Translations under genes and position numbers: made by a program
IMG/VR virus record: IMGVR_UViG_3300034121_000940
Coordinates: 57,673-121,672 of that record
Length of the DNA: 64,000 nucleotides
Reading direction: 5' to 3' (one strand)
DNA from: a virus
The notes under the pieces: model-generated
Databases searched by the model: none
What the model was told of the DNA's origin: nothing
What the model saw: the letters and a program-made list of their open reading frames with translations, nothing else
Part shown: positions 46,943 to 56,100 of the stretch, piece after piece
Layout of the letters: each line of letters begins with the position of its first letter
How positions within the stretch are numbered: position 1 is the stretch's first letter

Positions 46943-47347
46943 ATGATGAGAAAGAAAAACATTGAAATTGTTCAGTTAATTCAGATACCGTTAATAAATC
47001 AAGATTTTATTTTTATATATGGTGTTAAGGATTATAAAAGATTAAGTACTTATTTTATTGGTCAACATGAATTAGCAAAAAGAGTCTATGCAGACTTTGA
47101 TAAAACTAATCCATATACAGATGCATATGTTGAATTATATACAGAAGATAATGATGATTACTATTTAAGCTTTGTTCTTAAAAAAGTTGAACTAGGAATT
47201 ATTGTACATGAGATAACACATCTTATGCAACACATAAGAACCCGCTTTTTTCCAAATGGAATAGAAAGGGAGTTTGAAGCTTATCTTACTGAATGGATAT
47301 TTAATGAGATATATAAAATATTAAAAGATAATAAATTAATACAGTAA
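46943..47347 (+). CDS. HExxH metalloprotease-like protein
   Basis: A 134-aa protein. IIVHEITHLMQHI supplies HExxH, and EREFEAYLTEWI downstream supplies a Glu-containing helix typical of gluzincin-like zinc peptidases. The N-terminus has a short amphipathic segment (IEIVQLIQIPLINQDF). Target unknown. It follows the lipoprotein gene without a gap; ATG 46943 or 46946 is the start. Confidence 0.7.
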   Translation: MMRKKNIEIVQLIQIPLINQDFIFIYGVKDYKRLSTYFIGQHELAKRVYADFDKTNPYTDAYVELYTEDNDDYYLSFVLKKVELGIIVHEITHLMQHIRTRFFPNGIEREFEAYLTEWIFNEIYKILKDNKLIQ

Positions 47348-47349
47348 TC

Positions 47350-47529
47350 ATGGAAGAACAACAAATCAAAAACCAAATTGAAGAGTATAAGAAACTCTTA
47401 ACTGGTGATCTTTTTGCTGATGGTGATATTCAGCAAAAAATTTATGACTTAAAAAAACAACTGAATCCTAGAATTGAAGAACATCCTGAAGAGGATGATG
47501 ATGAGGGATGCTTAAACTGTGGTAGTTAA
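47350..47529 (+). CDS. small acidic protein with CxxC end
   Basis: A 59-aa frame, MEEQQIKNQIEEYKKLLTG..., helical then strongly acidic (HPEEDDDEGCLNCGS) with a C-terminal Cys pair. It starts two nt after the protease stop and overlaps the next ATG (TAATGAG). Spacing supports it. Function unknown. Confidence 0.55.
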   Translation: MEEQQIKNQIEEYKKLLTGDLFADGDIQQKIYDLKKQLNPRIEEHPEEDDDEGCLNCGS

Positions 47530-48077
47530 TGAGTGAAGAAAATGTATCTTATAATGACACAATCCGTATTGTAAGGATTGTTATCAAGTGTTCTGATTTA
47601 TTATCAGACTATGATCTTTTAGAAGGTTATGTGAAGATTAAAAAAAGCAAATATATAAAGCATGAATTAAAAGAAACATTCTTTAATCTTGGTGAATATA
47701 TTGATAAGTTTAGCTCAGCATTCTTAAAACCTTTTGTAGAGGAAGATGATATGACTCAGATGGAATTGCAAGCTATGTTTAATGAGTTTAATAAAGGTAT
47801 TTACATTGATAACCCCCAGAAAACAGCATTCATATTACTCTATTCTAAAGTTTATTCTATAATGAATGATCTTTCAGAAATGGAATATAATGATACTATG
47901 CTAGAAGGGTTGCGTAATATATGTAAAGATTTTATTAATGAGTGTTATAAGAAACATTTTGGATTATTTAACATGCAACACAATGATGAAAATTTAGTAG
48001 TTACAATTATAACTGCTATAGATAGTTTAGGTAAAAAAATAATGTACGGTAATAAAGATGAAGGTAGAATTGATTGA
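47529..48077 (+). CDS. unknown helical protein
   Basis: A 182-aa acidic helical protein (IRIVRIVIKCSDLLSDYDLL, TAFILLYSKVYSIMNDLSEM). It overlaps the thyX start by 20 nt. No motif recognised. Confidence 0.6.
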   Translation: MSEENVSYNDTIRIVRIVIKCSDLLSDYDLLEGYVKIKKSKYIKHELKETFFNLGEYIDKFSSAFLKPFVEEDDMTQMELQAMFNEFNKGIYIDNPQKTAFILLYSKVYSIMNDLSEMEYNDTMLEGLRNICKDFINECYKKHFGLFNMQHNDENLVVTIITAIDSLGKKIMYGNKDEGRID

Positions 48078-48270
48078 TCACTTTGGAAGTGATAAAATGG
48101 TAGTAGATGTTGCCCGTGTAAGTTATAACAAAGAAGCTAGTAACTACACAGAAAAACAAAATAATAAGCTTATTAAATACTTATGGAATCATAAGCATAC
48201 AAGTCCTTTTAGACATTTGTCATTACAATTTAGAATTATTTGTCCTATTTATGTGGAAAGACAATTGTTT
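48058..48270 (+). CDS. thyX: thymidylate synthase ThyX, exon 1
   Basis: The first 71 aa of a 218-aa protein: VELIDHFGSDKMVVDVARVS and NHKHTSPFRHLSLQFRIICP, ending in VERQLF. The frame stops immediately after (TAA). Joined to exon 2 it gives RQLF-KHQVGISINSISGRY, the ThyX signature (RHRxxSxNxxSxRY type, with Lys and Gln at two places). ThyX makes dTMP from dUMP with FAD and methylene-tetrahydrofolate. Confidence 0.88.
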
Positions 48271-48613
48271 TAACAAATATTGTTTTTAAAGATTAAACTA
48301 TTTGGAATTATTAAATTTAATAAAGAAAAAAAACAATATTTAATAGAACCTTATATGTGGGAGCGTATAAGCAAACTCATTGAATTGCTGGAAAATCCTA
48401 CTCTTAACCAAAGACAAGAGGACAATCAGCAGCGAAGCTTTTTAGGGGAAACTCAGGAAGAACGTTCAACGACTATCCAGAAATGGAGTACACTCAAGTG
48501 AGTGGAAGCGGTGAGAACCTAGAACAGGTTATGATATAGTCTGCTCTGCATAGTAATATGCAGCAGTTCATAAGAGAACGCATTAAGAGTAACGAACTTA
48601 GTGGAACATAAGG
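48271..48613 (+). mobile_element. small group I intron without ORF, in thyX
   Basis: A 343-nt intron. GAATTGCTGGAAAATCC (P), GACAATCAGCAGCGAAGC (Q), GTTCAACGACTATCC (R) and ATGATATAGTCTG (S) are all present in order. Boundaries are set by the protein motif: last exon base T 48270, last intron base G 48613. P1 is less clear than in the other two introns, so the exact junction could shift. Confidence 0.9.
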
Positions 48614-49057
48614 AAACATCAAGTGGGAATATCAATTAACAGTATTTCAGGAAGATATGTAGATTTCTCAGATACTTATACTATGATTGATTTTTGGAGA
48701 GAGCAATCTAAAGATAGTAAACAAGGTAGTGCAGGTGTATTAGATACTGATACACAAGAAAAATGTAACATGATTGAGATGCATGTGTTTGAAACTTGTA
48801 AAAAAGCTTATAAAGATTTAATAGAATTAGGTGTAAGTAAAGAACAAGCTAGAACTATATTACCTCTTAACTTAAATACTACATTCATCTGGACGGGAAC
48901 ATTTCTTGCTTTTATGCATATGTGTGCTTTGAGACTTAAACCAGATACTCAGTATGAAACAAGAAAAGTTGTTGAAGCAATGTTAGGTACTTTAAGAGAG
49001 ATTCCTGAAAACCCTTTTGAACAATTATTACAAATTATAGATTCAGAATTAATATAA
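48614..49057 (+). CDS. thyX: thymidylate synthase ThyX, exon 2
   Basis: The last 147 aa. KHQVGISINSISGRYVDF opens it, then a helical part with LGVSKEQARTILPLNLNTTF and RLKPDTQYETRKVVEAML, the C-terminal substrate-binding helices of ThyX. The whole spliced enzyme has the normal family length (~220 aa). Confidence 0.88.
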   Translation, partial: KHQVGISINSISGRYVDFSDTYTMIDFWREQSKDSKQGSAGVLDTDTQEKCNMIEMHVFETCKKAYKDLIELGVSKEQARTILPLNLNTTFIWTGTFLAFMHMCALRLKPDTQYETRKVVEAMLGTLREIPENPFEQLLQIIDSELI

Positions 49058-49062
49058 TCAAG

Positions 49063-49272
49063 ATGAATTTTTTAAGATATTTGATAATTAATGGTGTTCA
49101 AAGGTGGGGTTCATTTATGTGGGTAGGAACTCATGTAAGTATGACTCAAACTGATTGGCATTGGATGTTAGAAACTATCTTATGTGTTGGTTTAGATATA
49201 ATTTTAGTTATTGGTTTATATTTAGAATGGTTAGAATATAAAAAAGATAAAAATAATGAAAAAGCAAATTGA
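49063..49272 (+). CDS. small membrane protein
   Basis: A 69-aa protein with a Trp-rich N-terminal segment (WGSFMWVGTHVSMTQTDWHW) and one clear transmembrane helix (TILCVGLDIILVIGLYL), then a basic end. It overlaps the next gene by 17 nt. Function unknown. Confidence 0.55.
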   Translation: MNFLRYLIINGVQRWGSFMWVGTHVSMTQTDWHWMLETILCVGLDIILVIGLYLEWLEYKKDKNNEKAN

Positions 49273-49651
49273 AGCTGTGCGAAAGTTCCATGAAACTTTC
49301 AAACAAGAAAATGGTGTAAAGCCAAGATTACTTAATGAAAATGAATATGCATTAAGATATAATCTTATGGCTGAAGAGAACAAAGAGTATTTTTTAGCAT
49401 GTGAGAATCAAGATCTTACAGAAATTGCTGATGCTCTGGGTGATAAACTTTACATATTGTGTGGCACTATTTTAAAGCATGGTATGCAAGACATCATAGA
49501 GAAAGTATTTGATGAGATACACTCTAGTAATATGAGTAAAGTTGGTGAAGATGGTAAAGCAATCATGAGAGAAGATGGAAAAATATTAAAGGGTTCAAAC
49601 TACTTTAAACCTAACTTAAAACAATTTATTGAAAATGCTGAGAACAAATAA
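49256..49651 (+). CDS. MazG/HisE-like NTP pyrophosphohydrolase
   Basis: A 131-aa protein. AEENKEYFLACENQDLTEIA and DALGDKLYILCGTILKHG give the E-x2-E ... E-x2-D arrangement of all-alpha NTP-PPases. IHSSNMSKVGEDGKAI and KGSNYFKPNL are the C-terminal features of the phage PRA-PH-like subgroup. It probably hydrolyses dNTPs or an alarmone. Beside thyX it fits nucleotide pool control. Confidence 0.75.
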   Translation: MKKQIEAVRKFHETFKQENGVKPRLLNENEYALRYNLMAEENKEYFLACENQDLTEIADALGDKLYILCGTILKHGMQDIIEKVFDEIHSSNMSKVGEDGKAIMREDGKILKGSNYFKPNLKQFIENAENK

Positions 49652-49802
49652 AAATAGAAACAGAAGAACTGCAATAAAATTAGATCTGAGAAGTCCAATA
49701 AGCTACAAAAGATTCAAGTTTAGAGAAAACAGAAAAGGTGTTATTAATCATATCAGAAGAGATAACAGGATTAATAACATAGTAAATGATGATTTAAATT
49801 AA
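49635..49802 (+). CDS. small very basic protein
   Basis: A 55-aa frame, MLRTNKNRNRRTAIKLDLRS..., rich in Arg/Lys/Asn; starts within the MazG-like gene (17-nt overlap). Possibly nucleic-acid binding. Supported by spacing: the next gene starts 5 nt after its stop. Confidence 0.5.
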   Translation: MLRTNKNRNRRTAIKLDLRSPISYKRFKFRENRKGVINHIRRDNRINNIVNDDLN

Positions 49803-49807
49803 TTGTT

Positions 49808-49981
49808 ATGCATGTAGGAGCATTTAGAAAAGCAATGGTAGAAGCATATTTAGCAGGTGCTAAAGTTATGGACTGTGGTTGTTATGACACACCAACTAAA
49901 GAAGAAGCCAGACAATGGTTTGATGATGAGTATGGTAGACAAGAGTCAGAAGAATGTGACTGCTGTGATGATGATGAATAA
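49808..49981 (+). CDS. small acidic Cys-rich protein
   Basis: A 57-aa frame, MHVGAFRKAMVEAYLAGAKV..., with CGC and CDCC clusters and an acidic end, CCDDDE. It is the last gene of the rightward arm, immediately before the terminator. Metal binding is plausible. Function unknown. Confidence 0.55.
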   Translation: MHVGAFRKAMVEAYLAGAKVMDCGCYDTPTKEEARQWFDDEYGRQESEECDCCDDDE

Positions 49982-49984
49982 ATT

Positions 49985-50016
49985 AGGGAGAGCTTTCGGG
50001 CTCTCCCTTTTTTTTT
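49985..50016 (+). terminator. intrinsic terminator at the end of the rightward arm
   Basis: AGGGAGAGC-TTTCGG-GCTCTCCCT (49985-50008) followed by a long T-run. It lies between convergent transcripts; the same hairpin may also slow the leftward transcript, though no T-run follows on that side. Confidence 0.9.
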
Positions 50017-50154
50017 CTATCTCCCCTGTCCTTTGTAAGACTTTCGGTAGTTTTTTGACCTTTTACTTTTTGAAGTTTTAGTCTTTGCATGTACACCAGG
50101 TCTTGATACTTTTACTCTTGAAAGAGCAGACCCTGTTGAAGTTTTAGCTGCCAT
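50017..50154 (-). CDS. small basic protein next to the giant genes
   Basis: A 45-aa frame, MAAKTSTGSALSRVKVSRPG..., ending YRKSYKGQGR. It is almost all Lys/Arg/Ser, like a protamine-type or cargo-associated peptide. It starts 18 nt after the stop of the 2163-aa protein and is the last leftward gene. Small basic proteins of this type lie beside the giant genes of crAss-like phages. It could be a virion DNA- or RNAP-binding peptide. Confidence 0.65.
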   Translation of the reverse strand: MAAKTSTGSALSRVKVSRPGVHAKTKTSKSKRSKNYRKSYKGQGR

Positions 50155-50172
50155 TATATTTGTTTTTAATTA

Positions 50173-53100
50173 TTACCTAATTCTTGTTGCACCTTTGGAT
50201 AAGTTTTTCAATGCAGCTTCAGGATCTCCAATACCACCTGTTAAACCTAACATATTAAAGATTCTTTTGTATGTCTTTAACTCACCTTTTTTCTGCCACC
50301 AGTAAGGACCTACATCTTTCTTGTATCTTACAGCTTCATCATTTAAAGTGATTAAATTTAAAACATCACCAAAGATTTCAATATAAGTCAACAAGGTGTT
50401 TCCAAATGCAGTAGTAGTTGATGTTAACATTTTAGCATAATCATCTGCACCAAAGTTCATACCTGCAATTGATGGTAATGGAATAAAAGCACCTGTTTCA
50501 GCTTGTGCACCTAATAACAGTAACAGAGCATGATTAGAAATATAACCATAAGTGTTAAATTCATCTGTAAATAGGGCCCCTGATTTAGCTTTTATTTTTT
50601 TCCATTTGTCTGGATCATCATCATCAAAACCAAATAACATTGATGCAAGTAATGCAGAAGCAACAACTATTAAACCTTCTGTTGCAGCTTTTTTCATTGC
50701 TCCTTTTTCATCATCTGTTAAAAACTGATAGTCTGTTCCTTTAGATTTAATTATTTTATATAAAGCTTGAAATGCTTCAACATAGAAACCTTTTGTAGTT
50801 CTACCCATAGCCCAATCATATCTTGCTCCACCAAAATTTTCTTTAGACATATCCATACCAAAACGGTTTGCAAACATTGGAGTAAACCATTTTCTCATGA
50901 AAAAGAACATGCGGTACATGATATACTTGTTACCTTCTGGTTGACCAAACTTATCATAAACCCCAAATAGTGCTCTTGATGTTCCTTGTAGTTTATTTTT
51001 AAACTGCTTGAAATATTCTGATTTAGCAATAACAATCTCCTGACCATTTTCAAGTTGTATCTCAGACTTAATACTGTTTTTAGCTTTAAGTTCTTCTAAA
51101 GTTACATTGTATTTCTTTGCAATATCTTCTAGCTTCTCACCTTTAGTATAGACATGAAATACAGATTCATAATTCCAACCAGGATGAATACCTTCTTTAA
51201 GTTTAAGTATCCCATTTTCATCTTTTTCCCAAGCATCAACATAATTTATTAAGCTTTTTGAACCATCAGAATAATTCTGATGAATTTTTTCTGCATGTAA
51301 AAATGAACCAAACAATCTCATTGCAACTTCCATTTCACCAAACTTACGGTGCATGTACATCCAGTCACCGTTTACTAAGTCTTTGTATAAAGATCTATAA
51401 ACAGGTTTACCATTTTCATCTGTTGCTTTAAAGTTAGGATCAAAAACTTGAACTAACTGTGTAGAAACTGCACCAGGACCTATTTCATAGATTCCTTTAG
51501 TACTCCATTCTAACATTGCTTTAGTTGTCCATGCTGCAGATAGTGCTAAATCTCTTCCAGATATAAATCTATTTCCTGAAGCTTCAATAATAGTTTGAAT
51601 ATAACCTGAAACCTGGTTTTTAATATCAGATGGAATGTTCAATGCTAATGCTGCTCTACTAGATCTACTTGTTAATGTGTTTAGCCATTTACTTAATACA
51701 GGATTGTTCTCTTCTATACCTACAACTTGTCTTCCGTGATACTCTCTTTCAATTAGTGATCTTACTTGACCTGCTCTATTATTAATAGAGTTAGATCTAG
51801 TTGGATGTTGTTGCTTCTTTCTTAAAGTATAGATACCTTTTGAAAATGCATCTAAGTTTTTAGGTTGATTAGCAGGATCTTCTAGAGTTTCTAATATAGA
51901 GTTTACTAATGGTAAACTTTTAATTAAATTACTTTGTGTTTGTACAGAAAGACCATATTTAAACAATGAATTAAATACATCAGCATCTACAGTATCTGCA
52001 TCCAAATTATAAATACCAGTTACAGGAATATATGAAATCTCATTTCCTTGTAAGTCTGTATTTACTAAGTTGTTTTCTGCATTATAGTTAAATTGATCTA
52101 AGTTATCTTGTACAGACTTACCAAAAGATTGCTTTAACCATTCTTTTACATTGTCTCTTACTTCTTTAAATCTTTCACCATACTCACCTTTTTGTAAAAC
52201 TTGGTAGTAATCTCCTCTTTCAATACCATATCTTGGTAAATCTAAATAAAGCTTACCGTAACTTGAAGCACCTTCTTGCAATTGTAAGTGGTATTCCTTC
52301 ATTGTTTCTAGTAACTTGTATTCAGGAGAATTAGGATCAGCTTTCATTTTTTTAAACTTCTCACTAATGAACTTACTATCCTTTGCACTGTTTTTAGAGC
52401 TTGGGTTAAAAGATCTTGGTAAGAAGTTACCCTTATTATCAACAACCTTACCTATATAGTCTTTTCTTGAAGCACCTCTTGGTATAGTTCTATATTCATT
52501 TTTAACTTCTCTTCTTGAGTGTCTAATGTTAGGAACACCTATAATAGAGATAACTTCACCTGTTAAGTTGTCTTTTATCTTTGTAGTGATAAAGTGTTTT
52601 GGATTGTTAGGTTTGCTGTAGGAATTAGCTGCGGTTCTCTGGTATTTTGTAACCAGTTTTTTATCTTCATAAACCTGCAATTTAACATGACTTAGTTCAA
52701 ACCATTCAAACAAATCAGCATCATATAAGTCACTTTCTGGATCTATCAATTCAGAAAACAACTGACCATTAATAAATTGATCTACTGTAACATCAGTAAA
52801 AGCAGGAATGTTATCATACTTTGACATGTGTCTTTCTAGTTCATCCATATAGTAATCTGTTGGATACTTACTAGAAATATCAGATAATTCACCTATTACT
52901 TCTGACAAAGTTTCAACTAATGTAACATCTACATCTTTCTTAGCAGATAGTAATCTATCTAGTTCTTCCGCTTCTTCAACAGTTAATTCTTCATCTTTTG
53001 ATTTGATGATTAATTCTTGTAATGTAGCAGAATCATCTTTTGATAAACCAGTGTATTTATCTAGTTTTTGTCTTACATCAATAATATTTTGTTGAATGTC

Positions 53101-56100
53101 TCTGATTTTTTTCAGTCTATCTACTCCTAGTTGTGTAGGATCTGGTTGACCAAAGTCATCTTTAAATGTATATAGTAAGTCTAATATTTTTTTATACTCA
53201 TCAGATACATTGTAATCTGTCTTCAATTGCTCATTAATCTGAGCTTGTATAGAATTTAATTTATCAAACAATCTAGTTCTCTCATCATAGTATTCCTGAG
53301 AATAAACAACTCTAACATTTTGTTTTTGCCAATCTCTAAGTAACTTAGCATATTCTTTACTATCTTTTTTGATATCTTTTGTAAGTAATTCAGACACAAA
53401 CTCATTATAAGCAGTATCTAATGAATTAGTAATTGGAACCCACTCATAAAACTTGTTTGTTTCTTGTCTGTGTTTAATTAATAATTCAGCAATAGACTTG
53501 TCATAAATACCTTTTGCAGGATCATCTACTTTTGGAGTACCATCTTCATTTTGTAAAGAATACAATCTTTGATAAGTTTTGAAAGCTTCTTGTAACTCAC
53601 TGTGTTTTTCAAATCTTTCATACTCTTTTTGCAAACTGTTTTGTAAGTTGACAAAGTTTTCTAAAGCAGATCTTCTTGCAGCATAAGCTAATGACCCTAT
53701 AGGAGACTCATTAAATATATCATCTTTTTCATAATACTCTAATGTATACTCTTGCCACATATAGTCTTTACTAAACTGTCTTAAATCATCAAGAGCTTTA
53801 GCAATTTTTACTTTGTCATCAGATTTTTTAGCTTCTTCATATTCATATTCTAATTTATCAAGCTCAAATCTCCATCCATTTCCAAATTCATTTGCAAAAG
53901 TGTAAACATCTTTAGCCTCATACTTACCTGTTTTTTTATTAAAGTAAAATATCTGGTCTTTTTCAGCAACCATGTCTCTAATCTGAGTAGAATTCATTTT
54001 GCTAAAGTTTACTTGTGGTAGTAACACCTCTAACTTAGATCTAAAATCCTGAGACATTCTCCAAACTTTAGTTTCTACTTCAGTCTTTTGGTTTTGAATA
54101 TACATTGCTAAAGGGCCCACAATAATATCATTGCTTGAACTGTAAGATTCTAACCATCTGTTAAACCAACTTACATCCTTTGCATGTCCTGTAAGAGCTT
54201 CTTTTATTTTATCTTCATTTACAACATAGTCATTGTATTTTTTGATAAACTCTTTAAGAATATTTTCTGGAACACCTTTTTCATAAAGTGCTTGTGCATC
54301 TTCTGGAGTAAACTTCTGGTCAACAACTTTTTGGTATAGTTCATCAACAGCTGCTTCTAAATCAGATTCAGAGTATGCTTTCTTTAAAGCAATACCTAAA
54401 TTAGATTTTAACTCTTTATTTACAAATTCATTCATATAACCTGTGATTTCCACAAAGAATTGAATGTTACCTTTTTTATAAATCTGAGCAATCTTAGAAT
54501 TAATTACAGTAGCATTATTAACAATACTAGTAATAAGTGAATAGAACTCACTGTTTTTATCAACATCAACCTGGTCTAACAGTTCATTAATTTCATTAAT
54601 TACATTTAACCAAGATTGTGAAGTGTTTTTATAAAGACCAAGTAAAGCAATAGTATTTCTATTATTGATTAACTCAGGTCTTTTATTTATATTATTTAGC
54701 TCTTTAATTATGTTGTTACTTGATGTATTAATCCTGTCAACACTATTAATTAAAGCCGCAGCCATTTGTTTTGTTTTTTCCAAGTCTTCTAAATCTTCAT
54801 CTAATAAAGCATTTAGGTTATTGATATTTTGATAACCTGCAAGAATTTCTTTTACACCCGGTAACAAGTTTGTTGTATTCTGCTTTTTCAAAGCTTTTTC
54901 CAACATATCTCTAGTTACTTTATCAGCTTTGAAGTCTTTGATTTGATTAACAATCTGTAAGTTACTTGCATAAACTTCATTTACTATTTCTTGTAAAACA
55001 TTACCTTTAGTACTAAGTGCAAGTTTATCTGCTTCTGTAAAGATGTCTCTAACATACATTACTAAATCATCCTGAGTAATGTTAACTTCTCCAAAATCAA
55101 ACATAGTGTCATCAAGTAGCATCTCAGCTAATTCATCAAGTGATGTTGATTCATTTAGGTTCTTTAAGTTTACACCAGTCCCGAATACATCACGTAATAA
55201 CTGTTTTAATGAAGCTAATAACTTGGTTATAAAAGATTGGAACCCTTCTGTCTCAATTTTTTGTTCAAGTTTATTTATTGATTTAAACTGTAAAGCAAAT
55301 GCTAATGCTTCTTCTTTAAATAAATCAGAGTTAATATCTAGTTCTGGATATGCTTTTGTTACATATGAAATGATACCTAAACCTTCTTCAGTGTTTGCTA
55401 GTTGGTCAAATAAATTATTAAATAACTTAGGATTTGTCTTTCTTATACCTTGAAGTAATGGGTGAGAAAACTCATGTAAAAGAATTCCTGGTTTTACATT
55501 ATCTCCAACAATGAATACAGCTCCATTGTAGAAAAATGCAGGTTCACCTCTATATGGTACAGGATTGTTTTTAAGCATTTCTGTAGCTTGCTCTGGTGTT
55601 AAATTATGATAATTTACACCAAGCTTAATAGCTAATTTAGATGCTATAGCTTCAGCAACTGCTTTTGATGCTTGTTGATTTACTGTATTTAAATCAATTG
55701 GTATAAATGGAATGTTATCATCTGTTCTTATAAACATAGGTTTTTGAGAACTATCTTTTTCTGAAGCTGCCTTTAAACTTATAATATTAATTAAATCATC
55801 TATAGAAATTTTTATAGTTTTTAGCCTATCTGTACTGTCTGAAAAACTTACAGAAGAAAATTCTTGTTTTAAAAATTGACTATATTCAGCTTTAAAAGCA
55901 TCATAAAAGTTATTAGGAAAATGTATATATTTAATCTCATTATTTTTTAAAGCTTTTAAAGTACCTAAGGCAATAGTATATCTATTATCTACAATAACTT
56001 TAGCTTTTGGTTGTTTACTTACATCAGTTTTTAAAAAATCTTCCCATAAAAAAAACCCTTTTGGATTAGGGTTATAAATAGAATCTGATTCTAAATCTCT

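Noticed and set aside
48280-48501. 73-aa ORF inside the thyX intron
   Set aside because: It runs straight through the P, Q and R core elements and has no endonuclease motif.
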